Positions 26,780-35,033 are shown, counted from the stretch's first letter. The stretch is 64,000 bases of DNA from Campylobacterales bacterium (GCA_016938735.1 JAFGUB010000009.1:115737-179736), one strand, 5' to 3'. Program-made: numbers and translations. Notes: a model not told the origin generated them from the letters alone.

Positions 26780-27730
26780 TTACAATAGCGCAATTGAGTC
26801 TGCATAGATCGTTTTGGCCGATATGTAGCTTCCAGTTATTTTCATTGTCTTTGATTTATATCGGAGCGCTTTTTTGTACAGGCTTTGTGATGTTTTTACA
26901 GTGAGCGCTTCTGGCAGATATACCTTAAATGAGAACTCGTGCTCATCGTTGAAGGCTTTTGGGTCTTTCACTTCAATGCTTACTTTGCTGGAGTTCATCC
27001 ATGATGCGACAGATCGCCTAATGAACGCAATAGCATCCCTTTTGACCATATAGCTTTCCCCGTCAATATCAAATCTTAGGGAATCGAGATGTTTCACTCT
27101 AAATGTCTCTCTAATGATTTCAATCGACTTTTTGTATCTATCATCATTGGCATATAACTCTTGACTGAAGGTGCTGGTAGACAGGTCTTGAACAATGCGT
27201 TTGAGGAACTGAACAGGTTCTGGATTGATGTCGGCATCTGAGACGTCTAGCTTGTAGCTGCTCGCCTCTTCAGAGATGATAGGATCATAGCTTGAACTGT
27301 TTGCAACCTTATATAGGCTTGCTGCAGACTGCATCAATATCGATCTATCAGATGGGGAGATAATGTTGCCGCCAAAGCCTATATCCTGCCCGTCTGCAAT
27401 AACCGTGAAGGCTCGCTGAAGGGCTGTGTCTACAATGCAGGCGAACCCATTTGTAGTGAGAAATGTTTCAAGCTCTGATAAAGAAGATATGCTTATGTGT
27501 TGTTGGTCGTAAATAGGTTTTTTATACACACTTCCATCTTCAAAAACAATTTCTTCTTCTTTTGACAAAATGTTCTTTGTGTGTCCCTGTGTGATAAGCT
27601 CTTTGATCATCGGCTCATAATTCATCAAGTCCTTAAGAACACGAAAATGTTTAACGTCCTCAGATACGATCGCCTCAAATTCAACCACATCGTCAAACAT
27701 GATTTTTAAAATTGGGGTAGGGTGGCTCAT
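26780..27730 (-). CDS. Hypothetical AT-rich cargo protein
   Basis: A 316-residue protein with no recognised family. It appears to have two alpha/beta parts, with a KVSIEV... beta-rich C-terminus. Base composition is clearly more AT-rich than the host genes or the phage structural genes. It overlaps the GNAT-like gene by 4 bp, so both are probably one transcript. The position between the phage left end and the repressor suggests a recently gained cargo (moron), possibly a defence or counter-defence pair. Confidence 0.6.
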   Translation of the reverse strand: MSHPTPILKIMFDDVVEFEAIVSEDVKHFRVLKDLMNYEPMIKELITQGHTKNILSKEEEIVFEDGSVYKKPIYDQQHISISSLSELETFLTTNGFACIVDTALQRAFTVIADGQDIGFGGNIISPSDRSILMQSAASLYKVANSSSYDPIISEEASSYKLDVSDADINPEPVQFLKRIVQDLSTSTFSQELYANDDRYKKSIEIIRETFRVKHLDSLRFDIDGESYMVKRDAIAFIRRSVASWMNSSKVSIEVKDPKAFNDEHEFSFKVYLPEALTVKTSQSLYKKALRYKSKTMKITGSYISAKTIYADSIALL

Positions 27731-28347
27731 GGTTTTATCCTAATGCTCATGCTGATTGATGCTATTCCCTTGGCCGCAAGCCAGTCGGTGAAAGAGCATT
27801 GATTGTCAAAGAAATCATGTGTTTGAACTTCAGAAAGGCTTTTGAATTCAAAACCTGTGCCACTCTTTATGTCCTTGTAATACTGGCGGAATTCCCTGAA
27901 GATTCTCTGTTCGTCTGCTATTTGGTCAAATGCGAAGCCAAGTCTATGCCACGCAATTACGCCGTCTTTGATTGCTAATAATGATATTGTATCAAACCCA
28001 AGCTCCTTGTAGGCCTTTTCAGATCTGTAGTGTAGTTTCTTGACGAGGCCATTTTTGCGATGATTTGGGTGGATTGTGATCCTGTGATAGATAACTTTTT
28101 TTGTGCCATCATGCATTTTGCAGTAAACATTATGAATGCAGCAGTGTTGAAGCAGTGACTGCTCGCCCTCCTTCCAATCTATAAAAATGCTCTTGCTGCT
28201 TTGAGAATGTGTGGCTCCGCACCGCTCTGCGCCACAGGGGTTGCCATGAGGTTGGATATAAGCCTTAAAATTTCCAAAAGCAAAAATATCTTTTATTGCT
28301 TCATCAGAAATTATTGCGTGACATGGCATGCTAGTGCCCCACGGCAC
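27727..28347 (-). CDS. GNAT-like acetyltransferase
   Basis: A 206-residue protein. The centre resembles a GNAT fold: YHRITIHPNHRKNGLVKKLHYRSEKAYKELG is close to the acetyl-CoA-binding motif A (V-x-P-x-x-R-x-x-G/N), followed by ISLLAIKDG and WHRLGF. An N-terminal Cys/His-containing part (CGAERCGATHSQS) could bind metal. It is upstream of and coupled to the hypothetical gene at 26780. AT-rich, likely acquired. The substrate is unknown. Confidence 0.55.
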   Translation of the reverse strand: MPWGTSMPCHAIISDEAIKDIFAFGNFKAYIQPHGNPCGAERCGATHSQSSKSIFIDWKEGEQSLLQHCCIHNVYCKMHDGTKKVIYHRITIHPNHRKNGLVKKLHYRSEKAYKELGFDTISLLAIKDGVIAWHRLGFAFDQIADEQRIFREFRQYYKDIKSGTGFEFKSLSEVQTHDFFDNQCSFTDWLAAKGIASISMSIRIKP

Positions 28348-28453
28348 GGATCGTATTTAAAAAACAGAGCACCCGAATCCTTTAGATGTAAGATAAATAA
28401 TAATCAAAACGACTTACGTGAACGTACAAAAAACTGCACCTACGGCATAGTGC

Positions 28454-28975
28454 CTAATGTTGATAAGTCGCTTGGACTTTATTGGCTTCGTCAATATAGA
28501 CACCTGATAAGTTTAAGATATTGTTGCCTCTTCTGACTATGGTTCTGCTTGGCAAATCAACAATATAGCCAGAGTATAGATATGTGCTAAACCATGCATA
28601 TTTTTCATCCGTTGAAATGCCATATGAAAAATTGTCAGTATTCAAACTCTTTCTGACGCGATGGCTAAATACTATTTCTCCTTCAGAATTTACAATAGAA
28701 ACCTGTCCTTTGCAGCACGCACCGAACAGAAGATCAAGGATGATAACCATTCCATTGTTCGTTACTTTTGCTCGCTTTGGTCTTTCAAAGCTGAGAGAAT
28801 CATATACTTTATGCTCATTGCGGATTAAGATAATTCGGCCATGTCCTCTCGAGCGTGATCCTCCTCTCCCGCTAAGCGACTCCTCATCGTCATCTCGCCA
28901 TGCAACCATGTATTGATTGTTGTTAGATTTTGAATATTGGTAGAGCTTATTGTCTATTTCAACCATATTGCTCAT
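28454..28975 (-). CDS. Hypothetical beta-rich cargo protein
   Basis: A 173-residue protein, beta-strand-rich with repeated short strands such as NGMVIILDL and GEIVFSHRV that look like beta-propeller blades. No family was recognised and there is no signal peptide. AT-rich like its neighbours. A 106-bp gap without a gene separates it from the GNAT-like gene. It is transcribed with the repressor direction. Confidence 0.5.
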   Translation of the reverse strand: MSNMVEIDNKLYQYSKSNNNQYMVAWRDDDEESLSGRGGSRSRGHGRIILIRNEHKVYDSLSFERPKRAKVTNNGMVIILDLLFGACCKGQVSIVNSEGEIVFSHRVRKSLNTDNFSYGISTDEKYAWFSTYLYSGYIVDLPSRTIVRRGNNILNLSGVYIDEANKVQATYQH

Positions 28976-29018
28976 AATTGCTATACATCCTAAAGTTAAA
29001 ATGGTCTAAAACGTCCGC

Positions 29019-29675
29019 TCATATGATGATTCTAAGCACTTTCCCGACGATCTGAAATACACTTTGATCGTCGGGTTCTACCGTCCAGCTTTCGTACTGC
29101 TGGTTGACGCTTTTAATGTGCAGTACGCCGCGCGGATCGATCTGCAGGAGCTTCACCATCAGGTCGTCGCGCCAGTTGAGGACGTAGAGCCCGTCTCCTT
29201 TCCATCGGCGCTCCTCGTCAAAAAGAAGAAACGTGTCGGGGTAGAGCATGGGCACCATGCTGTAGCCCTCTACCTGTATCATCCGCAGCGTCCCGTTTGG
29301 GGGTGTTTTGAGCAGGGAGCGCGAGATCACCATCGTCTCGACCACCTCGAACTTCTCGATCCCGCAAAGCGAATTCCCCGCGCCCGCCGAGGCTTTCATC
29401 GAGACCATCGGGACGCTCAGGACGTTTTCGTCGTACACCACCGCAGGGTTGTTTGACGCGGATGGGATCATTTCGCCCTTTCCGGTTAGGAGCCACCAGC
29501 CATCTATCAAGAATTTCTCTTGTATTTCTTCGGCTTCCGATGCTTTCATCTCTTTTACTTTGCCACTTTCAAGGTCTTGAACCCTGCCTATTGGCCAATT
29601 CATAATATTTGAGAAGTCTTTTTGAGAGCCTATTTTTAGGTGTTTTCTCAATATTTTAAGTCTATCTTTCAGCAT
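29019..29675 (-). CDS. Phage repressor, HTH plus S24 peptidase
   Basis: A 218-residue LexA/CI-type repressor. Residues 1-60 form an XRE HTH (LKIGSQKDFSNIMNWPIGRVQDLESG). The C-terminal S24 domain has the catalytic Ser in VEGYSMVPML and the Lys in DLMVKLLQ, so it should self-cleave on DNA damage. The ATG at 29675 was chosen because it gives the family N-terminus, has an AGGG site, and leaves the operators upstream. Mu itself has a different repressor; S24 control implies SOS-linked induction. Confidence 0.9.
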   Translation of the reverse strand: MLKDRLKILRKHLKIGSQKDFSNIMNWPIGRVQDLESGKVKEMKASEAEEIQEKFLIDGWWLLTGKGEMIPSASNNPAVVYDENVLSVPMVSMKASAGAGNSLCGIEKFEVVETMVISRSLLKTPPNGTLRMIQVEGYSMVPMLYPDTFLLFDEERRWKGDGLYVLNWRDDLMVKLLQIDPRGVLHIKSVNQQYESWTVEPDDQSVFQIVGKVLRIII

Positions 29676-29700
29676 AATCAACCCTATCCTGCACGATTTG

Positions 29701-29735
29701 CAAGAAAATATCTTGACACTCAAGAAATATTCTTG
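29701..29735. promoter_or_regulatory. Twin repressor operators
   Basis: Two near-identical 15-bp palindromes, CAAGAAAATATCTTG (29701-29715) and CAAGAAATATTCTTG (29721-29735), lie with centres 20 bp apart, two helical turns. They sit between the divergent repressor and early genes. The second fills the spacer of the rightward promoter. They are the natural binding sites of the S24 repressor. Confidence 0.8.
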
Positions 29736-29741
29736 TACAAT
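29713..29741 (+). promoter_or_regulatory. Early rightward promoter
   Basis: A consensus -35 TTGACA (29713-29718), a 17-bp spacer and a -10 TACAAT (29736-29741). The first operator overlaps the -35 and the second fills the spacer, so repressor binding must exclude RNA polymerase. It would drive the structured leader and the transposase operon. Confidence 0.8.
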
Positions 29742-29784
29742 TTTGACAACCGATGCAAAATTAAACAATCTTTAGTATTAAAAG

Positions 29785-29812
29785 GCGTTTAACTTTTAGG
29801 TCGGAGTTAAAC
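29785..29812. repeat. GTTTAAC-GTTAAAC inverted site 1
   Basis: GTTTAAC (29787-29793) and GTTAAAC (29806-29812) form an inverted pair with a 12-base spacer. The same paired site recurs at 32634, 38769 and 39253, always between genes. It lies at the start of the early leader. Confidence 0.65.
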
Positions 29813-29815
29813 AGT

Positions 29816-29930
29816 GCCGAGGCGAGCCTACGGAAGCCGGCGCTATGACACACCGGATAGACGGTGGATGAACCTCCCTGTAGGCTAGGGAGCAGGAAGC
29901 GGGGAACATGCGAGACGCCCGAAAAATCAG
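29816..29930 (+). ncRNA. Structured leader or small RNA of unknown class
   Basis: No supported ORF covers 29769-29984. The sequence has strong pairing: hairpin CACCG-GATAGA-CGGTG (29851-29866); hairpin CTCCCT (29874-29879) with AGGGAG (29887-29892); and the loop of the latter, GTAGGCT, is perfectly complementary to AGCCTAC at 29825-29831. GGCG at 29821 can pair with CGCC at 29916. The last two pairings are mutually exclusive or form a strained pseudoknot, as in a switch. The GAACC...GCAGGAAGC segment loosely recalls transposon guide-RNA scaffolds. Class unknown. Confidence 0.5.
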
Positions 29931-29975
29931 GCTATGCTTGATTGATCCCCCTGCGGGGAGATCATCAAAGTATAG
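29931..29975 (+). repeat. 45-bp hairpin repeat, copy 1
   Basis: This 45-bp sequence recurs at 30255-30299 with one change. It folds into a long bulged hairpin: CTAT with ATAG at the base, GATC with GATC, and CCCC with GGGG around a CTGC loop. It ends 9 bp before the start at 29985, so it can affect translation or transcript processing. Confidence 0.75.
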
Positions 29976-29984
29976 GGAAGATGG

Positions 29985-30239
29985 ATGAAAAAAATAGATG
30001 AAAACATTGTGCAGAAGCGCCTCGATATGATGTCTGATATGGCCGCCGACGCGATCACCAAAGGGCTCAGAGCCGATCTCGTCGTAAACAGCGTGCGGAC
30101 TCTTATCGGGGGGCCTGATGATGCGGCGCGGGTATTGTCACTGTCGATTCAAAAACGCGGAAATGATGCGATGTTCGCCAGCGCAATTGCCGCAACACTT
30201 GCAGGGGCACTGACAGTCCCGCTTATATCATTGAAATGA
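29985..30239 (+). CDS. Hypothetical phage early protein
   Basis: An 84-residue protein, helical in its first two-thirds (KRLDMMSDMAADAITKG) and with a hydrophobic, Ala-rich C-terminus that may be membrane-associated. No family recognised. It is the first protein gene after the early promoter and structured leader, where Mu places ner. It has no obvious HTH. Confidence 0.6.
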   Translation: MKKIDENIVQKRLDMMSDMAADAITKGLRADLVVNSVRTLIGGPDDAARVLSLSIQKRGNDAMFASAIAATLAGALTVPLISLK

Positions 30240-30254
30240 GGGGCTTCGCGCCCC
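30240..30254 (+). terminator. GC-rich hairpin after the first early gene
   Basis: GGGGC and GCCCC pair around TTCGC immediately after the stop codon. There is no U-tract, and the second 45-bp hairpin copy follows directly. It may attenuate transcription or stabilise the upstream mRNA. Confidence 0.4.
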
Positions 30255-30299
30255 GCTATGCTTGATTGATCCCCCTGCGGGGAGATCATCAAAGTGTAG
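30255..30299 (+). repeat. 45-bp hairpin repeat, copy 2
   Basis: Same as the repeat at 29931 except A to G near the 3' end, which changes a U-A pair to U-G and keeps the stem. It precedes the HTH gene at 30330 in the same relative position. Confidence 0.75.
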
Positions 30300-30329
30300 A
30301 TGCATCTATCTCAAAACAAGGAGGAGAAC

Positions 30330-30566
30330 GTGGAAAAACAAACCCTGCGGGAGCGGTTCCACGCCAAAGGCTATTCCGTCACGATCTATGCCAACGCACA
30401 CGGCCTGTGCCGTAATGCGCTGCGCAACGTGCTTGATGGTTACACCAACGGCAAGAAGCGCGGCAAATCGCGCGACTGTATCGACCGGCTGCGCATGGAC
30501 GGCGTATGGGACGATGCACAAGACGGCAAGCAGCTCACCTACGATCCGGCCAAAAGGAGTGCGTGA
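30330..30566 (+). CDS. BcepMu gp16-like DNA-binding protein
   Basis: A 78-residue protein starting at GTG 30330, chosen for the strong AAGGAGGAGAAC site. The region RERFHAKGYSVTIYANAHGL followed by RNVLDGYTNG resembles the small HTH proteins next to transposase genes in BcepMu-type phages. It probably regulates early transcription as Ner does in Mu. The stop overlaps the transposase start. Confidence 0.65.
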   Translation: MEKQTLRERFHAKGYSVTIYANAHGLCRNALRNVLDGYTNGKKRGKSRDCIDRLRMDGVWDDAQDGKQLTYDPAKRSA

Positions 30567-32596
30567 TGTGGGTGAGCATCAAGGAGGCCGCAGCACACTT
30601 CGGTGTGGGTGAGCGCGGCATAAGAATGGCGTGTGAGCGCAAAAGCCAAAAGTACCGATTCCAAAAGGTCAAAGGCATCGGCGGTCGCGGTGAAGTGTAT
30701 GAAATCTGGATAGGAGAAGAGGATGAGCAAACGCGTAAGCATGAGCTTGGGGCAGATCAAAGAGAAGCTGGACAAAGGGCAGACCCCCGCGAAGCGTTAA
30801 AGCTCACTGCTGAGGAGAGAGAGAAGGCAGAGCTTAGATGCCGCTTGGTGGTAGCGTATGAAAAACGACCCAAAGGCATGACGATCAATGACTTCATGGC
30901 CACGCTCAGTGTCGAGTATGAAGCCTTACATGTAACCACGGCAAAAATCAACCGTTGGCTCGCAGCCTACCGCAAAGCCATTACATGTAAGCGCAACGTC
31001 ATCGTCGCGCTCGCCGACAGCCGAGGACGGCCGAAGGGCAGTGTATCGATGAGCGAAGCGATGAAAGAGATGACGGTCCGCTACCTGTTGCGCCGCGATG
31101 TGCATCTGGGTGTCTCCGGGATCTATGCCAATCTAAGGCATGCCTTCGGTGATGCGCTTCCAAGCGTCACGACGATAGAGCGCTTTATCGCGCAGTGGAA
31201 GGAAGAAAACGCGCTGGTGTGGCAGATGAGGCTCAACCCAGACAGAGCCAAATCGCACTACATGCCGGCGTTTGGCGACATGAGCGAAAAGGCCAAATGG
31301 AAAAACCACGTATGGGAGCTCGACGGTACGGTGGCCGATGTCGTCACAAGCGACGGACGCCGCTGGCTGATCGTAGGAGCGATCGACGTGTTCAGCCGAC
31401 GGGTAGTGATGAGTCTTGAGGAGTCCAACACCTCGTATGCCCTGGCCCGGAACATGCGCAAGGCGATCATCAAGCTGGGTGTCCCCGATCAGGTCGTCAC
31501 CGACAACGGTAAGGACTACACCTCAAACCATTTTGCGTCGGTCTGCTTCTCTTTGGGGATCGAACAGGTGGTGGTGCCTCCGTTCTCCGGCGATCGTAAG
31601 CCGCACATCGAGCGGTTCTTCGGCACGATGGCGCGAGAGCTGTTTCGAGAGATCGAGGGATTCTGCGGCCATTCGGTCGCGGAGCGTCAGGCGATCCAGG
31701 CAGGGCTGTCGTTCGAGCATAAACTGCAAGCGATAGAGCGGTGGAAAGCGAAGTCCTACAGTGAAGACGCGTTTGCAAAACTCTTCGCCAAGAAAAAAGA
31801 TTATGCCGGTCTTAGCATCGAGGTACCGCTCTCACCAGAAGAGCTCTCCGGATGGATCGACCGCTGGGTCGATGCCCTCTATGAGCAGCGCAAACACGGC
31901 TCACTGGGTGTATCGCCTGAGGCTAAGTGGCAAAGCGACTTCACCCCGGCCAAAACGGTCGGCGATCACCGTGCCCTTGATTTTTTGCTTGGACAGACGG
32001 TCGTGCGGACGGTCGGGAAAAAAGGGATCACGGTCCGAAAAGATGGCGTAGAGGCCCACTATTCAGCCGTCGAACTCTTTGCGATGGTCGGCGAAAAAGT
32101 GGTCACGATCGAGCCCGATGAACTGGGAGAGCTGCTGGTATACACCACGGATCACCGGTTCGTCTGTGTCGCTGAAGATCCTGCGCTCAAAGGTCAGTCA
32201 CGCGAGAAACACGCATCGGCTGCCAAAGAGTTCAAGAAAAAGGCTAGAGCGATTGACCGACTGGTTCGGGAGCAAGAAGCGCTGGCCAAAACCATGGCCG
32301 ATCCGCTCATAAGCGATCGGATCGTAGAGGCCGAAGCACGGCTTGGCATCGCTGCGCCGGAGATTCGCACCCTCAAAGAGACCATCGCGGTAAGCGCTGC
32401 GCACGAAGCACTCAAGTCGCGGCATGAGGAACCCAAAACGAACGCCACGCGAAGATGGGAAAGTGTCTTTGACCGCTTCGTGGAGAAGATGCTCACCAAA
32501 ACATGGGATGAGAAGGACACCGTATTGTCGGAGAAGTACCCGGATATGTATGAATTGGCACTCAAAGAGGTCGAAAGAAGGAAGAGAGCTTCTTGA
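30566..32596 (+). CDS. MuA-like DDE transposase
   Basis: A 676-residue transposase. The N-terminus has a Mu-type HTH (WVSIKEAAAHFGVGERGIRMA). The rve-type catalytic core shows D253 (ELDGT), D313 (VVTDNGKDY) and E349 (HIERFFG), a 35-residue D-E spacing. The C-terminus has the basic helical region that in MuA contacts MuB. It integrates and replicates the phage by transposition. The start at 30566 overlaps the previous stop; earlier in-frame codons are not family-like. Two perfect TTACATGTAA copies are inside. Confidence 0.95.
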   Translation: MWVSIKEAAAHFGVGERGIRMACERKSQKYRFQKVKGIGGRGEVYEIWIGEEDEQTRKHELGADQREAGQRADPREALKLTAEEREKAELRCRLVVAYEKRPKGMTINDFMATLSVEYEALHVTTAKINRWLAAYRKAITCKRNVIVALADSRGRPKGSVSMSEAMKEMTVRYLLRRDVHLGVSGIYANLRHAFGDALPSVTTIERFIAQWKEENALVWQMRLNPDRAKSHYMPAFGDMSEKAKWKNHVWELDGTVADVVTSDGRRWLIVGAIDVFSRRVVMSLEESNTSYALARNMRKAIIKLGVPDQVVTDNGKDYTSNHFASVCFSLGIEQVVVPPFSGDRKPHIERFFGTMARELFREIEGFCGHSVAERQAIQAGLSFEHKLQAIERWKAKSYSEDAFAKLFAKKKDYAGLSIEVPLSPEELSGWIDRWVDALYEQRKHGSLGVSPEAKWQSDFTPAKTVGDHRALDFLLGQTVVRTVGKKGITVRKDGVEAHYSAVELFAMVGEKVVTIEPDELGELLVYTTDHRFVCVAEDPALKGQSREKHASAAKEFKKKARAIDRLVREQEALAKTMADPLISDRIVEAEARLGIAAPEIRTLKETIAVSAAHEALKSRHEEPKTNATRRWESVFDRFVEKMLTKTWDEKDTVLSEKYPDMYELALKEVERRKRAS

Positions 32597-32630
32597 AGGT
32601 TTGACCCATCCCCAGCGGGGGATGGAGTCA

Positions 32631-32661
32631 AGCGTTTAAGTTCAGGCAAGAGTTAAACGCT
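32631..32661. repeat. GTTTAAC-GTTAAAC inverted site 2
   Basis: AGCGTTTAA (32631-32639) and TTAAACGCT (32653-32661) are perfect 9-bp inverted arms with a 13-base spacer, between the transposase and ATPase genes. This is the most symmetric copy of the family. Confidence 0.7.
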
Positions 32662-32689
32662 GAAATCCAAATGAAACAAAGGAGGCCCC

Positions 32690-33424
32690 GTGAAGGAGTC
32701 TTTTATCGAAACGTCAAATTATACCAGACTGCTAGAGTCGTTTACAAGGCTTGAGAACCTCCCCGCAACCGCTCCGCGCATGGGGCTGGGGTTTGGGAAC
32801 TTCGGGCTGGGCAAGACCTTCAGCCTAGAGCGCATCGCGGCGCGTAAAAACGCACTGCTGCTTCGGGCGGCGCAAACATGGAGCAAGAAGAGTGTGCTGG
32901 AGCGGCTTTGCTTTGAGCTTGGGCTCGACACCCAAGGCGGAAGCGGGCGGATGTATGACCGCATTTTGGAGGAGTTGCGCCGTGAAGAGCGGATCATCAT
33001 CGTCGATGAGATCGACGCGCTGCTGCGAAGCGAAAAGGTGACGGTGCTGGAGCTGTTTAGAGATATCCATGACGAGACCTCCACCGTGCTGTACATGATC
33101 GGCATGGAGGAGGCCAACTCGAAGCTCAAGCGCCACCGCCACTACTACAGCAGGGTCGTCGAATTCGTGGAGTTTAAGCCCATATCCCGCATCGACGTCG
33201 AGAAATACTGCGCCCTTTGCGAGGTGAGAATCGAGGCTGATCTGATCGATCACTTCGCGGCAAAGTATCCGAACCTGCGCCAAATCAAGGTGCTGCTGCT
33301 GCGGCTTGAGAATGAATGCGAGATCAACGGAGTAGAGAGTGTCGGCTACAAGCAGTTCAAGGATTTGGGGGTAGAGCATGGCATCAAGGGCGAAGCGTCC
33401 AGCGCGACCGCGTCGAAGCAATAA
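32690..33424 (+). CDS. MuB-like AAA ATPase
   Basis: A 244-residue AAA+ protein starting at GTG 32690 after a GGAGG site. Walker A is GNFGLGKT (residues 36-43) and Walker B is IIIVDEID (about 102-109). As the second gene after the transposase it should select target DNA and activate the transposase, as MuB does. Its N-terminal DNA-binding domain is shorter than in Mu. Confidence 0.9.
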   Translation: MKESFIETSNYTRLLESFTRLENLPATAPRMGLGFGNFGLGKTFSLERIAARKNALLLRAAQTWSKKSVLERLCFELGLDTQGGSGRMYDRILEELRREERIIIVDEIDALLRSEKVTVLELFRDIHDETSTVLYMIGMEEANSKLKRHRHYYSRVVEFVEFKPISRIDVEKYCALCEVRIEADLIDHFAAKYPNLRQIKVLLLRLENECEINGVESVGYKQFKDLGVEHGIKGEASSATASKQ

Positions 33425-33947
33425 GCAGAAGGTGTGGGACTACATGCGACGCAACCGACAGTTCCGCGTAGGCGACATCATGATGATCCTTGAGGTTGAC
33501 CGACATTTTTTGATGCCCTTTTTCAGGGCACTGGAGCTTTCGGGGTATCTGGAGCTTGAGAAGAGCGCTACGGATGAGTTCAAAGATCGCCACTACAAGC
33601 TGCTTCGCAGCACCGGCATCCACTCGCCGGTAGTGCTGAAAAAACCGTGCGATATCGTCCGGGATGAAAATACGGCAGAGGAGTTTGTCCTTGATGGAAC
33701 GCATCCGCTGCAGGTGACGGACAAGATCAGGCTGCTGCAGGCCATGTATAAAAATCCTATGACCCGCTCCCAGATTGCAAAAAGCGCAGGGATGCACCCC
33801 TACTCGGCCAAAATCTTCCGCTACCTCGATGAGTTTGTGGAGGCTGGGGTCATGCAGCGACATGAGCGGACGGGCAACGCGCGTATCTATAACATTGATC
33901 GTGTCAAGAGACTGCATATGCTGAGGGCGCTGGGAGGTGCGACATGA
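33378..33947 (+). CDS. Winged-helix DNA-binding protein
   Basis: A 189-residue basic protein with two probable winged helices: residues about 15-65 (KQKVWDYMRRNRQFRVGDIMMILEV) and 120-180 (RSQIAKSAGMHPYSAKIFRYL). It overlaps the ATPase gene by 47 bp. A role in transposition or early regulation is possible. No closer family identified. Confidence 0.65.
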   Translation: MASRAKRPARPRRSNKQKVWDYMRRNRQFRVGDIMMILEVDRHFLMPFFRALELSGYLELEKSATDEFKDRHYKLLRSTGIHSPVVLKKPCDIVRDENTAEEFVLDGTHPLQVTDKIRLLQAMYKNPMTRSQIAKSAGMHPYSAKIFRYLDEFVEAGVMQRHERTGNARIYNIDRVKRLHMLRALGGAT

Positions 33948-34273
33948 GTGACTATGAACTCCTGCAAAAAGCGTATGAGCTTGAAGGAAGCTTCCGCCGT
34001 CTCGCCGAGACGACGGGAAAATCAGCGGCGACTTGGCAGACCCTGCTAAGCGGTACCTATAAGCATAACCCGCAAAAGCTATACGCGCTCATCCGCCAGA
34101 AGTACGGTCATCTCGAAAAGGAGATGATCGCATGCCCTGCGATCGGAGAAATCCACCCGCAGGTGTGCCGTAAGTATGCGGAGGCTGCGGCTGAGGGTAG
34201 GAATATGAGTGATCGAATCTACACGATCGTCAAAAAATATTGCGCCGCGTGCGCGATGTCCAAAGGGAGGTGA
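33944..34273 (+). CDS. Hypothetical early phage protein
   Basis: A 109-residue protein overlapping the previous gene by 4 bp. The N-terminus (SFRRLAETTGKSAATWQTLLSG) looks like an HTH; the C-terminus has several Cys residues (KKYCAACAMSK) that could bind zinc. Not assigned. Confidence 0.6.
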   Translation: MSDYELLQKAYELEGSFRRLAETTGKSAATWQTLLSGTYKHNPQKLYALIRQKYGHLEKEMIACPAIGEIHPQVCRKYAEAAAEGRNMSDRIYTIVKKYCAACAMSKGR

Positions 34274-34277
34274 TGTG

Positions 34278-34391
34278 ATGGAGTGCATTGATAGCGGTTG
34301 GCTTTATACCACTGCGATAGCCGGTTTTATCATAGGGCATATCGTCAGTGAGGCCCTGACCTATTTCGTCGAGAGAGGGCGCAGATGGTGA
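34278..34391 (+). CDS. Small membrane protein
   Basis: A 37-residue ORF with a GGGAGG site 7 bp upstream. One hydrophobic segment (TTAIAGFIIGHIVSEALTYF) spans the membrane. It fits tightly between neighbours (7-bp overlap with the next gene). Function unknown; superinfection exclusion is one possibility by position only. Confidence 0.45.
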   Translation: MECIDSGWLYTTAIAGFIIGHIVSEALTYFVERGRRW

Positions 34392-34837
34392 ATCCTCCGA
34401 TTGATTACGACGCCTCTTATGAGGCATACGAGCAGGCATGTGCGCAGCGCGGCCTCAAAGCGGCGAGTAAAGAGCGTCTCTTCGGCGCACAAATAGAAGC
34501 GCAATGCCGTAGCGATCATGTCGATATCGGCGAGCTTTCTCGGTCACGAAAGAAAGAGAGAGCCTTACACCCAGAGGGCACTTCGCATGTAACGCAGCAT
34601 GAACTGCGCATCGTCCATCGTGACGCTAAAGCGCTAAAAGAGCCGAAGCCGCTAAAAGAGCCGAAAACACACAGCGATTTGGCGGCGCACCTAGAGGCAC
34701 TGAGCACATTGTGTAGAGCGCTGGATATGACGTTTGCCGAGCTGTCTGCAGAAGCGAAGCTGCTGGGAAAAGAGTGGTGTCTTCTGGATACCGAGGCTGT
34801 ACAACAACTGATCCATCAAAAAAACAAAGGAGCATAA
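34385..34837 (+). CDS. Hypothetical early phage protein
   Basis: A 150-residue acidic and basic helical protein with no recognised domain; a short KEPKPLKEPK linker splits it near residue 85. Translationally coupled to its neighbours in the early operon. Confidence 0.55.
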   Translation: MVNPPIDYDASYEAYEQACAQRGLKAASKERLFGAQIEAQCRSDHVDIGELSRSRKKERALHPEGTSHVTQHELRIVHRDAKALKEPKPLKEPKTHSDLAAHLEALSTLCRALDMTFAELSAEAKLLGKEWCLLDTEAVQQLIHQKNKGA

Positions 34838-34838
34838 C

Positions 34839-35033
34839 ATGGAAGAGATCATTACCGCGCTGGAGCGCCACGCACAGGCGCTTTGGTGGATTGCCAAGCA
34901 GAGCGAAGATATCGGCATAGGCTCGTGTATCGACGTGATCGCGAGTGACATCGAGCGCATCGCCGACATCATCGGCATCAACGAATCGCTGCTGCGCGAT
35001 ATGGACCGAGGCCGTCATGAGTGCGCAGTTTGA
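34839..35033 (+). CDS. Hypothetical small protein
   Basis: A 64-residue helical protein (EEIITALERHAQALWWIAKQ). It starts one base after the previous stop with a GGAG site and overlaps the next gene by 17 bp. No family recognised. Confidence 0.5.
   Translation: MEEIITALERHAQALWWIAKQSEDIGIGSCIDVIASDIERIADIIGINESLLRDMDRGRHECAV

Noticed and set aside
34570..34595. TTACA and TGTAA separated by about 17 bases as an interrupted form of the palindrome
   Set aside because: A single case with short arms; not enough to call it part of the TTACATGTAA family.
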